Below are positions 1 through 11,370 of a stretch of DNA of 64,000 nucleotides, in pieces. The DNA is taken from contig NC_030991.1 in the NCBI RefSeq assembly GCF_000149955.1, positions 413,295 through 477,294 on the forward strand, given 5' to 3'. Numbering within the stretch: the first letter of the stretch is position 1; each line of letters begins with the position of its first letter. The notes under the pieces were generated by a model that searched no databases, was not told the DNA's origin, and saw only the letters and a program-made list of their open reading frames with translations. The DNA comes from Fusarium oxysporum f. sp. lycopersici 4287. Its lineage: Eukaryota > Ascomycota > Sordariomycetes > Hypocreales > Nectriaceae. A program made the position numbers and the translations under genes.

Positions 1-89
1 CTTGAAAAGTTGGGCCAATCGGATGTTATAAAAGCTGGAGCGTCCCTAAGGACGATGCGTCCCTATCAATTGCCTTATGGTAACCCCAT

Positions 90-1579
90 TTACGGGGACT
101 CTTCTTCCTCAGCTCGGTCTCGCAGAAGAGCCTTCTCTGAGCCATGACGTTCTGTCTCAATCGGCGGCACGCTGTTTGGATTGCAGGCTTCCATGCTTGG
201 TATATAACTTGTCGTCGCCTTTGAGAGTGTGCTTCTGCTCCTATTGGGGCTTACATGGAGCTCTCCTGGTTGTTGCGGATGGTAGACGAAGCTCGGAATA
301 GCAGAGAGCCGTGCCTCGGTGTTGTGCCGGATGAGGAACAGATTCGGGAAGTAACATTTGAAAAATGCTCTCAAGCAAGGTAGACAGGCGCAGATTATTC
401 CAGCATACATTTCAACAATACTGTTTCCTTCCGGTTAGGAATACTGCTGAGCAAGTGGCTTGGGCATTGACTTTACCACCAGATCAAATTGACGACATAG
501 CGCCACGTGATGTCGGGGTTGTGAAGTCCAGATGGAATAGACGCCAATCTGATAAGACTCACTGCGCACACGCTTCCATACGTCAGCTCTGTTGCTCGCT
601 CTAAAGACCAACCCCCCAGGAGATGTGAGACGGGGGGAGGCGCAGCGGGGACTGAGAACCTACAAACCGCCGGCCATCAGGACCAGTGTCACGCCTATCT
701 TTTGAAGTCGCCGCATTCGAAGTGGATGCAACAACCAGATAGGTAGGCATAGGATGACGATATCGGTGACAGAGTTCAAGACAGCACAAGTGATGAAAGC
801 ACTGCCCACATCCAGACATGAACCTGGCCTGGTGTAATCCCAATACCGTGGGATAGGACGGCACATGTATAAGAATGCGAATGCTGCCGAGAGATTGTTC
901 CCCACGACGACGAACATGACAAAATATGTGGCCAATTTGAATGCTCTGTCCTGTGAAAAGCGCAAATAGAAGTGAAGAATGGAAACTTTGGTGAAAAGAG
1001 TAGACAGGTTGTATGTTACTGCGCCTGGAATCGCTCCCAGCTAGATACCAAGTCCTATTAGAAGAAATGTTCATCAACGATGGGAATTTAGGGCCATACC
1101 ATCATGAATCTGGTAAAGCTAGAAAGAGGCACGTCCCATATATGAACTCCGACCCCGTTTCTCGTCTCTGCAGGCCTTGTTAGCGCTGGTTCTAACAGCT
1201 CTCAATTCAGATAAACCTACGCACAATATTAACGATGGAGTATCCAATCGCAAACATCTATGGATCGACCTATTAGCGCCTTTAGGTGACAACTCTGGGA
1301 ATGAATTAATTACCAGCGAAATTGTAATAGAGACTGCCACTGCGTTAGCAAGCCCTTCGTGCCTTTACTAGATGGGGACCTACAATCATCCAGATGCCAA
1401 CACTTGATGATAAAACGACTAGTATATAGCCGCAGCAGAACAATGGGAATCGTAAATACCGGGGAAAGGGCTGCTGCGAGGACAACACGAGAAGCGATTG
1501 ATTCAGGATTCGTGAAGTTGGGTACCACGCCGGGTGGTGGCGGGTATGCACCCACAGTGCTGCTGTCCGTTGAATTCAT
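90..1579 (-). CDS. Rhodopsin-domain (PTH11-like) integral membrane protein
   Basis: This is a multi-exon gene for a seven-helix fungal membrane protein of the rhodopsin-domain family, usually placed in the plasma membrane with a presumed sensing role. Exon 1 (ATG at 1579) ends at LDD with a GTAGGT donor near 1384. A later exon carries the family motif GVGVHIWDVPLSSFTRFMM (about 1100-1165). The largest exon (about 660-1041) encodes the helices around FTKVSILHFYLRFS and the CRPIPRYWD loop. A 56-nt intron with a CTAAC branch site then leads to the last exon with the hallmark IVEMYAGIICACLPCLRAFF (about 360-415). All family blocks occur in the right order, so the gene looks intact. The exact borders of the short middle exons (about 1180-1384) are uncertain. 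The tail after the last helix is hydrophilic and acidic. Confidence 0.8.
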
Positions 1580-3223
1580 GACAAGGGCGTGAAGTGCGAG
1601 CTTGGAATAAATATATTCATGTCTGGGTCGAGAGTCGAGTGGCGAGATTCCAAGTGTTTCTCGGAGATAGTTGGCGTTTTAAATATATAAACGACAGCCT
1701 GGGGCTGGTACCCAGGTTGGATATCACGTAGGAATTTACTAAGTTAGGGGTAATTCCGGTGAGTTTGTGTGGCGTGACTGGCGTCTCTAGACCGGTTTTG
1801 GCGTGCAGATCGGGCTTTCAGGATTCGAGGAGGGTAATTAATTGTGGCGTTCTATCTGCAGCCTCGTGTCTGAGGCGATGGACTTCGACCAATGCTTCCC
1901 ACTCAAACTGTCGCAGTAGCGCCCAATAAGAAGGCACTGTGCGTCAGCTCATCGTCAATGGCAGACCGCTGACTCAAACGGCCTTCAGCTGGTAGCACGC
2001 CCAAGAAGTCAGGTTCCCTTATTCCCATCGCCAGCACGACGAACTCTTAATACAAGGGCTTGTGGTTGTCGGGGAATATGTTGAAAATCTTACTTTTTAG
2101 AAATAATCAGACTCACCTATTGAATTGATTCATCTCGCTCCTGCTCTCAGTGGCTGGTATACCCGAGCACTTAGACTTCTACGCCGTCGCCGGATCGTGA
2201 AACCATCACACGGCACGACTCCGCGCTAATGATAGTTCCCGGATGGCAACAAGTATACCCGCATTTGGACGTCCAGACGCTAAGGGAAGGGCAGACCACC
2301 CGGGCCAAGGTGATACAAGCCCTGTGCTGAGGGTCGGGTTGGGTCCACTGCTGAGAGTCTGGACGACAGACAATCGAGAGGTTGATGTCTGCAAACGGTG
2401 ATATCCGGAGGGAATGGAATGCGCCTATGAATTGGCAAATATCATCACGAATTCCTCCCTGAATACTCAGAAAGGAAATAACAGACTGGTCGCAGTTCTA
2501 CACTCTTGAGTGCTTTGAGGTCTGGAGACGAGACCCGGCAACTTACCCTGTGCTGACGCGGAGAGACCCGAGAACCGGGTCTGGGGACGGAAGAGGATAA
2601 ATTAAACCAATAAGCCTCGTCACACCTGATTTATGAGGAGAACCGTGCTTGAGCGCTAGCATTTGTGGCTTGACGGGGGAGTGTTAGATTGCTCCGCGAA
2701 CCCTGCCTTGGCTCTGTTAGGCTGGCACTAGTTTGAGTCAGTGCACGGCAAGTGGGATAAAGAGAGGTTATCTCTTTGAGTGGCACAAGGCAACAGAGGG
2801 GTCACGACAAGGGTCGGGCGCCAATCAAAATGATCCCGACGATCGGTACCTTCCACCCATACCTAAATTGGCGTGTGATAGAAGTACCAACAGTCAGCAT
2901 TGTTACAAATCGCTACATGTTGGAAAATCCGGGAATCCCCCTTATCTTCAGGATTCAGACTGTTAATCTGAAAGTCCTAGATTTAAAGTTCAAAGTCCTA
3001 GATGAAATCATCTAGAGCTATAAACCCGAGAAGAACTCCCATCTCAATAATTAACCAAGTTTCATAAAAAAATAAAAAATAAATTTTTTTTCACCCAGCA
3101 CTACTGTGCAATAAACAATAATAACTAGCCTAAGCAATCTCGAATTTCGCCGCCGCGAAAAGCTCGATAAGTCTACTCACATAAGCAAATCCGGTGTAGT
3201 CATATAGTCCGTTTCTTAAGTAG
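1580..3223. other. Intergenic, with a possible Zn2Cys6 relic
   Basis: I see no intact gene. On the plus strand near 2383-2440, a frame with stops reads like the second half of a Zn2Cys6 finger (DVCKR, stop, YPEGMECAYELA), but the first cysteines are missing. Around 2815-2930 there is a stretch that resembles 22925-23030, probably a diverged dispersed repeat. An A/T run lies at 3065-3095. Confidence 0.3.
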
Positions 3224-4680
3224 TTAGTCGATATTAGCGCCGCATTCCAAACACGAGGCCTTCTCAGTCCAAATCTTATCACCACCTGTTACGTTTTCAC
3301 GCAGGTCGCGGATCTCCCACGCTGTGGGGCCGTCTTGCATCTTGAGGTTGGCCTCAAAGAGTCCTAGGTATGGCTTGGAGTCTGCGATCTTCTTCTTGCG
3401 GCCTCTCTTGGCTGATCCCTTAACCGATACGGTGGCGATAGACGTAGAGGGCGTTGGCCCAGGTGTTGGGGTCTCTGTCCCACGAGGCGTTTCGCGAACA
3501 GCCTTCTTGACGTGGACATTATCTTGAGTTGTCCCATCCCGGACATTGACCGTAGACCGGGTCTTCTGCTCCTCGGCATCGTTGGGCGATAGAGGACGCG
3601 TTGCCTCCTCGGGCTTCTCTTCCTCCACACTCGATCCCTCGATTTGATGGGGTTTGTCTTTTCCTAGTCGTTCGTAGACTTGCATAAGAATGTCGTGGGC
3701 CATACATTCAAGATGCATCCATTTCCCACACTCCGAGCTCGTGCATCCTATAAGGGTCTTATCGGGGTTGGCGGGAGTTTGGCATTTACAAATAAGTTCA
3801 ACCGACTATATGCATATTAGCGCTTGCGGAGACAAGATGAGGTACCATGCAACATACGGAAAGCTGCGAGTTACGGCAGTCGTATGCTTGACGCCAATAA
3901 AGCTCGCCTGTAATCTCCTCGTCATCGGACTCAATCCATTGATTGACGGTGACGGGTCCTGTAATACTGACAACATTAATAATATCCACTAGAAAAGTCG
4001 GTTAGACGCGCTGCAGCACAGCATAATATCGGTATTCTAGAACATACTGTGGTTGGAGGCGATCAGTTCCTTAGCGCCGTGGTACGGCTGGCGACCTTGA
4101 ACAGTCTTCTTGCCGTCGAGGGTTCCGGGAGGCAGCTCATAGGGCCAGTACATCCAGTAGACGCGGGCGTAAACGTGATGCTCATCGGAAGCACGAATCT
4201 CGAGGATGCGCGCGACCCAGTCATCATTGTTCTTCTCAAAACTACCTTTGCCATCACTTTGAGCCTTTTGTTGCTCAATGGTAAGCTCGTTGGCAACCTG
4301 AACGAACCCTTCGCTATAGTACTTGACGTTGTTGACTGCCAAGAATCAGCCATAAGCCCCTCACGGTATGCACGAAAGCGAGATTTCATCGGATACTTAC
4401 GGACAAAGCTGTTGTAGCGCGTCATAGATTGCCATTGTTTCCTGGGTTCGACTATGTAATGTAGATCCATGGTGTCGTGGGTCTTGAAGCTGCCGGTTGG
4501 GGAGAAGGGAGAGATTTGAAGCTGAACCCGTTTATCGTTATCTTGGTCTTCGCACTTCTGCTTCTTGTTCTTATGACGTTCCTGTTCGGCGCGCGAAGGA
4601 CCTATCGCGTAAGAAATCGTAAAAGGGCAATCAGCGCGGTTCTCCTCCCCGACAGATCGCGATCTCTTGCGACTGCTCAT
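3224..4680 (-). CDS. BAH-PHD domain chromatin protein
   Basis: This is a four-exon gene for a nuclear protein with a BAH domain followed by a PHD finger. Exon 1 (ATG 4680) ends at a GTAAGT donor near 4399. Exon 2 reads VNNVKYYSEGFVQVANE and then DDWVARILEIRASDEHHVYARVYWMYWPYELPPG, a typical BAH core. Exon 3 continues DIINVVSITGPVTVNQW. Exon 4 holds the PHD finger (ICKCQTPANPDKTLIGCTSSECGKWMHLEC, zinc ligands C-x-C, C, C, H, C) and a basic nuclear-type tail (AKRGRKKK). Neurospora EPR-1, a BAH-PHD reader of H3K27 methylation, shares this architecture. Whether this gene is its orthologue is inference. Introns carry CTAAC-like branch sites, and no lesion is visible. Confidence 0.85.
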
Positions 4681-5719
4681 TGTGGCGTTTTGACGCGGTT
4701 AGGTATGCAGGCAAACAATGAGTCGCGCAATGAAAGGGCGAAGAAAAATTATGACAGATGAGAGAAGGATGAAGAGGTTGTTGTGATGATCAGAGTAATG
4801 AATCTGCGATTTCGCATCAGTTTGATTGATTGTATCCTACGCGGTTGTAGTCATCTAAACGACTATGCCCGGCTAACGGGGTCCGGCGAACAGCCGAAGC
4901 CTCGCGGATCAGTGTTGATCCGCGGTACCCCACTTCGCCAACGTCACGACGACGTTGACCAGCCGTTCCCAAAATTCCCGCTTTTCTCTCTCTAACCACT
5001 ATTTACATTTGCTTGCCGGCCCATATACATTTCGCATCAGTTGAGCATAGCCCCAGTTATCTTTGAGAAATAAGCCGCGGGCGGCCTGCATTGCCATTAC
5101 GTGCTTATCCTTACGTCATCAAATTGGGGTTTTACAATTGGCCGAGAACGGCCCTGGAGTGGAGTTTGCTTGCCGCCACCTGGATTGATGAGGAAAAACA
5201 GGGCTCTTTCAAACGTGTCACATATACATATACTCCGTTCATTTATGATATATAGACCATGGAACCCGTGACAGGTAGCTATGATGGACCAAAGTGGGCC
5301 AGATTCGTTTCTTGGTGATACCGAATGCTGTGTCTGTTAGTTGACATGGATTAGGGTAAAAGCAGCGATAAAGGCTGCACACCTAATTAAGGAGATTCTC
5401 AACTGTGTTGTAGATGTGTTATTTGTAAACATGGATGTGGCTGAAAGCCAGAGGTGATTCTCTATCTAATAGAAGACATTTTCTCCAAACTTTCACGATT
5501 TGGGTTCAGAAAGGTAAAACGAACACAGTTCTCTCTCCCAGCACAACAGTTGGGCTGCTCATGCTTGATAAAGGAATAAGAGCTTGTGATAATTTAGTTC
5601 AAAGATACACGGTTATGCTTAAACTTAGTGGTGGGTTCATTGAAAGGAGTAGATGGCGGTGGTTAGGACCGATCATGCTGCTTGATCAGGCACTTGATCT
5701 TTAATACCTTACCACTTGT
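4681..5719. other. Intergenic
   Basis: This is the promoter side of the BAH-PHD gene followed by DNA with no recognisable gene. A plus-strand open frame at 5435-5704 has no family features and no clear promoter or intron context. Confidence 0.3.
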
Positions 5720-6413
5720 TTAGACGGGAAAGAGTATAGGGATGATTTCTCTTTGCAACCAGCATCTACCCACATGGCCGGATGGATGGCATAACATATA
5801 TTGATCGTGGAAAAGACCTTGCCTGAATTTTTCGGTTCCCTCAGGATGCTCGATCAAAGATGATCCCTTTAGGAATCGGAGCACGTTTGCACCGCACTCG
5901 ATCTGCCCGGAATAAGGACATATAGTAGTGATGAAGGGATGATAATTACCAGCCTTACCCAACAAAGCTTCGCATGACATCGCGACGAGATACTGGGCCA
6001 GTATTGCCAACTTGTTCATGTCATGAACCGCCAAGCATCCCACTGCAACAAAGAGTGCGGTGCCGTTGACCAGACCAAAGGCCCTCCTTAGGTCCAAAAG
6101 CGACTGGCCCCAAACCGGAAACCTCAAGGCCTTATCTGCAGATACAAATCCCGAGACTGGCACACGACCGCGGGATGTCAGGGTTTCCTTCAACCATCCC
6201 CGCGATGTAGGAGAGAGGTATAATGTCCCCAGATGCTGAGATGGAGCTACGTAAAGGCATGGTGAGGGTCATCCCTCTACGCAGCATATATGGAATAGCC
6301 TCGACTAATTCAAGACGTATACCTGAATGGCCTCGTAGTACGGTGTTGCAACGTATCAACATGGTTGCTGTCACCCAGGTGGCGGGCATCAATGAAGTAA
6401 ATAGTGTGGCCAT
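5720..6413 (-). pseudogene. Phenylalanine/aromatic ammonia-lyase fragment
   Basis: This is a broken member of the PAL/HAL lyase family, which removes ammonia from phenylalanine or histidine using the MIO cofactor. The upstream frame (6413 down to about 6175) carries MPATWVTATMLIRCNTVLRGHSGIR and the MIO-forming Ala-Ser-Gly in ISASGDIIPLSYIAGMVEGNPDI. The frame then shifts near 6150-6175 and continues with VSADKALRF, FGLVNGTALFVAVGCLAVHDMNKLAILAQYL and the Q-I-E-C region, ending at a stop at 5720. The amino-terminal part expected upstream is absent; it is replaced at about 6415 by a palindromic AT-rich repeat. The long carboxy-terminal shielding domain is also missing. The catalytic block is recognisable, but this cannot make a complete enzyme. 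Confidence 0.8.
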
Positions 6414-6417
6414 AAAT

Positions 6418-6562
6418 AAGACGATATCATATTCAATATCGTATTACCTGCACGGTAATTTTATACCGTGCAGTGCAAGCAACACCGGAAACCGTGCAGT
6501 ACAGTGCATGGTCGTTCAAATACCGTATAAATATGATATCAAATATAGTGCAAGTACTATGT
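6418..6562. repeat. Small palindromic AT-rich element (MITE-like)
   Basis: The left side starts ACGATATCATATTCAATATC and the right side carries the inverse AAATATGATATCAAATA, giving an imperfect inverted repeat over about 145 bp. Inside is a perfect 10-bp hairpin (CTGCACGGTA, loop, TACCGTGCAG), and the word ACCGTGCAG recurs at about 6498. It abuts the truncated end of the lyase fragment. I see no coding capacity. Confidence 0.5.
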
Positions 6563-6986
6563 AATTCGATCAATACGAGGTCTCTCCCCATATATTTTCA
6601 GCTCTTACAAGCAGCTTGGCTTCTGCAATACATGCCACAAGGGCTTGGCCACGACATACACATAGTTGACACTACACAGCTGATGAATTTATTAGGCAGG
6701 GTGCTGGTAAGCATCATTGGTCGGTATGCAAATTTGAGTTCAATATTTTCATGGGGGTTTGAAGCTGAAATGCAGTCTTGAAGGAGACTACATGGTGATT
6801 GGCAAGCCGAGCAATGCCGCTTCTGCCGGGTAGAGGCACTGATAGAGGGTCAAGACTCGGGAGGGGGGCGCAGTTGAGAATACTTAAGAAAGCCTTCCTC
6901 TGCTGCTAGAAAGACAGAACAAGCAGACTTGCCCTTTATACTCAATATTATACCTTTGACTACAGCATTGTTCGAGAGCTATCAAA

Positions 6987-7614
6987 ATGGTGGTGAGTGC
7001 TAAATAACTTGTCTATCTTTCACATTTCTTTACTCATTCTCTTTTGATATAGAATCTTGTTGATAGCGAAGGTCATATCATTGCCTCTGGACCGGATAAT
7101 TGGTATAAGATCGCCCTTGCTGATGGAACGGAACTCGGCCTAACCCCAATGATTCTTCGTCCCAAATTATACAAATGATTATAAGCACGGCTATATCTCC
7201 GCTGTGCCTCCTGGAGAGGGTTTGATATTCCGCTATCAGCGCTTTGCCAATGATGACAGGCTACATCAGGGTTGGCCTATTGGGGACAAGGGCTGTCTTC
7301 GTTGCTTCCATCCTATGTACGACGGTCGTTCTTTCAACATCAACCTCGCTCCAAATGGCGCTCCAAATGTCTACGACATTGTGGCTTCCCAATCTGCGCA
7401 AACTCCCATTCACGCTTAGCAATTGGGTCACAATCGGGTTGCTCTGTATGCGTATGATAAAGATGGCAAGATTCGCGGGATCAGACTCAACAGAATCGGA
7501 GATGCTCGTGACGATGGTCAAAGGGTGCTGCAACAAAGTCGCAGCGATTATTTGGTTCCTCTCGATTGTCAATTTGTCAAAGTGAGCACAAAGGTGTCAA
7601 AGGGGCTCTTTTAA
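6987..7614 (+). pseudogene. Decayed small protein of unknown family
   Basis: I do not recognise the family. A first exon of two codons (ATG at 6987) is followed by an intron (GTGAGT donor, GATATAG end near 7053) and a frame NLVDSEGHIIASGPDNWYKIALADGTELGL. Near 7165-7180 the frame shifts and continues with DYKHGYISAVPPGEGLIFRYQRF up to a TAG at 7417-7419. The same frame then reads on (QLGHNRVALYAYDKDGKIRGIR) to a stop at 7612-7614. One frameshift and one nonsense codon thus separate this from a protein of about 200 residues. The composition (many aromatic and Gly residues, no long helices) suggests a compact beta-rich cytosolic protein, but that is inference. A TATA-like TTTATACTC lies about 45 bp upstream of the ATG. 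Confidence 0.5.
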
Positions 7615-8007
7615 GATCCTCTCAAGCTGTCATCTTCTTACAGATTAGTTGGCGAGATTTGCAATAGCCAAGTGGAGAGTTCAGAGGATTACTTAGTGCT
7701 GGGAGATAGGGAGTTTATTCATCGTGTAGTGGCGGCCATGCTGTTCTTCCTTTTACTACTTAGTCTGTCTCTTAATATTACTGATTCCTGGTCAAGCTTT
7801 ACGACGGGATTAGTTTAAATCATGCCTTATTAGCCTCAAATTCTATATATATTGCTTTTCTACCTCGAATTTAATACTACAGGGTTCTTCCTCTGAGTAC
7901 TGTTGGCTTGAACCTCCTGCATACACCAAGACATGGCTGTAGAAAACCGCTCTATGCTGAGAGCTTATATCACCCCAGCGGACTCAGAATAACTAACCAT
8001 GACCTAA
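7615..8007. other. Intergenic, nothing recognised
   Basis: This short AT-rich stretch lies between the decayed gene and the end of the Zn2Cys6 gene. The two genes converge here, so it probably holds their 3' ends. Confidence 0.3.
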
Positions 8008-9346
8008 TTAACTCTTATGATGCCTAGCTATGATAGTCTTAGGCCACTTTGCCACTTTAGAAAACTTGGTGTTACCATCCAAGTGCAAGTCGATGGCCTC
8101 TATAAGTCTCCTAGACCAGCCCTGAACATACCAAAACTGCTGCTCGACGAGGCTTAGAAGCACGGCGAAGTAAGACAACAGGACAAGGGCGCACGGGTCG
8201 TTGGCTTGGATGTCCGACATGACACTCGCAGAGATGACATATGGGAAGAACATTACCATACCGATCTCCGCCTGGGAACCAGCATGTGCGATGAGGATCG
8301 CCGATTTCCTAAGCTGCAAACTGGCAAACTCATAGTCTGCCCTGTTACAGTCTGATAGATTTGTGCGATAAAAGGCGAAGAGACGACGCAGTGCTTGGAA
8401 TGTGTCCATAGGTAGAGCGCTATGATCCAATGGCGGGTCGAAACTTCACATTGCTAGTCAGCCCATATTTGTTCCATGAGTAGAGCCAGACCACATACTC
8501 ATAAGATGCCACATCATTCTCTCCGACTATCCAGATACCATTTGCCCATGCCGAGAATGGCGTCTCCGTAAGGTTGCGTCCCGAACCCAAGAGACTAGAT
8601 CGAATACCACGTATCAAGACAAAGATCTGCAGAATATCCTTCATGGGATCTTCGGTCCGGCCCGCCGGTGAAAACGCATATATGACGATGGTGGATGAGA
8701 AGCAGAACGCAGGGTGCCAGTTCTTTTCGCCGATGCTAGAAAATATGCTGCGGAAGCCTTCCATGCCGCGGGTCTGGTGATAGGCTGCGAGATCTAGATA
8801 CTTGTCCCTTCTTGCAGGTAGCAGGTGAGCCTTGTGTAGGGCGGCGACGGACAGTAGGCCATGGGAGAGAAACGATGCATTATATGACATCTCGGGGAGG
8901 ACCATGCGCCAGATGTGCTGCATATCCAGCCTCAAGGCAAGGGTGTTGGCTGTAATGGCAGAGTAGTGGTGCATCAGTTCCAGGCCGTGGTCTTGGAAAT
9001 CTAGAGAAGCTCCCGGCATCGGAGCAGTCCATATTCCAGCCACGGATAATGCATCAGGACTCGGGTTGGTCACTGTGTTATCTATGCCGTCCCGGCGGAC
9101 GGGCTCTATGTTCTGAGGAGACGGCTGAGATGGGGTCAAGCTGCATGTCATGCCACGACGGGCACAGTTGAAGCAAGAAGGAAGCCTTTCATCGCACTAT
9201 GATGGATCCATATCAAAGTCTTAGCAGGGTCCGCCGACGGAATCAGAAAGCTCCATAGTATCGCACCCGTGACATACCTTTACCTTTCTACGTTTACACT
9301 CCCGGCATCCGCTCCGCGACTTTGTATGAGAGCGTCGTGGTTTCAT
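8008..9346 (-). CDS. Zn2Cys6 transcription factor, apparent frameshift
   Basis: This is a nuclear Zn2Cys6 regulator with a fungal-specific transcription factor domain. Exon 1 starts at ATG 9346 and contains SGCRECKRRKVK. After a short intron, exon 2 (about 9200) supplies CDERLPSCFNCARRGMTCSL, which completes the six-cysteine binuclear cluster. The middle domain follows (LELMHHYSAITANTL, FLSHGLLSVAALHKAHL, ending DVASYEYVVWLYSWNKYGL). Around 8447-8452 the frame breaks: removing one C would join NVKF directly to DPPLDHSALPMDTFQ in the next frame, which runs to the stop at 8008. I found no acceptable intron there, so this is either a real single-base frameshift or a sequence error. The downstream part keeps family-like helices to the end. 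Confidence 0.75.
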
Positions 9347-9872
9347 CGTTTGGCAGCGTACGTCGTCTCCGACGGAGTGGAGGATATCGGTGAAAGATGT
9401 ACAAATCAAAACCGCGGGTTCGGAACAAAATGGACTTGTTGGATCGTATGGCGGGAAAGAGACCTAGTTATAAGCTTAAACCCTAGCATAAAACGCGAAT
9501 ACGCGGGATTCGGATGTGCCGGGCATTATAGGCATCCAATGGAATGGCAGGGCTTAGTTTCTAATCGACAAGGGTATGATGTGGATCCACATCATAATAT
9601 CGCATCTAAGGCTCAATCGTCATTTCCATGATTGAGCTATGGTTTCGATACTAATGCACGTAGGTTATAGGGAGTTTGGAGCGGTGTTTCTCGTGAATAT
9701 AAAGGGCTCAAGATGCTCCGTCGCTCTCACTGGATATTGTTCATTCAAAGTAAAGTCTGCCCTCTCTCTAACAGAAGCCTAGATCAAATTATCTCGCCTA
9801 AGTCATTTAACACAGACTCATCTTTCGCCAGAGAATAAATAAATATTATAGCACTTCTTGATCACCCTGAAT
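9347..9872. promoter_or_regulatory. Divergent promoter region
   Basis: This is the shared upstream region of the Zn2Cys6 gene (leftward) and the RTA1 gene (rightward). Such head-to-head pairs often put a regulator next to its target, which is inference only. I see no coding sequence; a perfect 12-bp palindrome GTGGATCCACAT lies near 9580-9595. Confidence 0.35.
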
Positions 9873-10890
9873 ATGGCTGCCAAATGCGACCCCAACTACC
9901 GACACGCCGACTGGTCCTTCTATCGCTACGAACCCTCAACAGCCGCGGCCGCCATATTCATCATACTATTCAGCATCGCAACTATTATCCATGTCTGCCA
10001 GATGATTAAGACTAAGACCTGGTATATGCTGGCATTCTGCCTCGGTGGAGTTTGTGAGTCACTCCAGGAGGCTTTGTAGTCCAACTTTTACTAACTGGCT
10101 ACTGTAGCTGAAATAGCGGGATACATTGGCCGTGCGATCAACTCGACCGAGGACCCTGGCTGTTGGACGCTGGGCCCCTACGTCGTTCAAAGTGTGTTGC
10201 TTCTTATTGCACCAGCATTAATGGCGGCTTCTATATACATGATACTGAGTCGTGTCATCCTCCTGACGGAAGGGGAGGTACATGCCGTCATCAAGAGGCG
10301 ATGGTTGACTAAAGTCTTCGTGATCGGGGATATTGTATCACTACAGCTCCAGTCTGCAGGTCTGTATAACTTATACTCCAATCCCCGATCGCGGCATTGA
10401 ACCCGTACTAACTGTTTTATTGAATACAGGCGGAAGTATGATGTCGGGAGCAAACGAAGGGAACAACCTCATGAATATTGGTGAGTATGTCATCGTCGGC
10501 GGCCTCTTCTTCCAGCTTGCCATCTTCGGTATCTTTATCGTGGTCGTCAGTATCTTCCATCGCCGGATGAACCGGTCACCTACCAATAAGAGCCTAGAGC
10601 CCTCGATTAGGTGGCCTCATTACCTCACTACACTCTACGTCACAGGCGGGTTCATTTGGGTTAGGAGTCTGTTCCGGGTTATTGAGTACCTCGATGGCAA
10701 CGACGGATATCTCATGAGGACTGAGGCCTTCCTGTTCGTCTTCGATGCTACCCTGATCTGGATTGTGATGGTTTGGATGAACTGGTATCACCCCAGCGAG
10801 ATTGGACTGCTTCTCCGAAATGAGTTACCGGTGACGAACGGTTTCGAGCTACTTCCGTTTCGCCGACGATTTGAGAAGCTTCGAGCTTGA
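9873..10890 (+). CDS. RTA1-like seven-helix membrane protein
   Basis: This is a three-exon gene of the RTA1 family, fungal plasma-membrane or vacuolar proteins linked to sphingoid-base export and toxicant resistance. Exon 1 (ATG 9873) has the family start with YEPSTAAAAIFIILFSIATIIH. The intron GTGAGTC...CTGTAG joins GGV to SEIAGYIGRA. Exon 2 carries YVVQSVLLLIAPALMAASIYM and VIGDIVSLQLQSAG. The second intron (GTCTGT...AATACAG) joins SAG to GSMMSG. Exon 3 has the later helices, RSLFRVIEYLDGNDGYLMRTE and a final YHPSEIGLLL. All seven hydrophobic segments and the RTA1 signature around FRVIEY are present. Length (about 300 residues) fits the family, and the gene looks intact. Confidence 0.9.
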
Positions 10891-11370
10891 GCTAGATTTC
10901 TTTCGTCTCGGCAAGAGGATGTTCCGGCCCCAGGTATCTAGTTAGGCATTGGAAATATAATCTAGACAAGGGATGTGATATGATGCAATAGCACCGGCTT
11001 TAAGAACCCTTTCTTTCTACTAGAGAAGTCGCTGTTATAGCAGCCTGGTGGCAATGGCCATGCGTTGGCTTGATTAACGACAATGTTTGCCATCATGGAC
11101 TATTACAGGTTAGTTGACATGACAGCATTGCCAACGCATGAGTTATTGGAAGGAGCTCGTTTAATCCTAAGAAGCACTCCTGCATAGCGAGCCCTCTCTG
11201 CCACACACAGAGCGATGTATGCGACTCTGACACTATACTGTTTCTTCTCGGAGGGTTCATTGATAGTTGAAGCTTATGACATCTCAACGAGACATATCAA
11301 GCCATCACACTGAAAAATCTCAATTAACACATAGAAAATAATATTACCGTTATACTACCTAGCATAATAA
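10891..11370. other. Intergenic, nothing recognised
   Basis: This stretch lies between the ends of the convergent RTA1 and dehydrogenase genes. No family-like open frame is visible. Confidence 0.3.

Noticed and set aside
2383..2440. Half Zn2Cys6-like string (CKR, stop, YPEGMECAYE)
   Set aside because: The first half of the finger is absent and a stop lies inside, so it was not called as a gene.
5435..5704. 89-residue plus-strand frame
   Set aside because: It shows no motif or supporting structure and is likely a chance frame in intergenic DNA.
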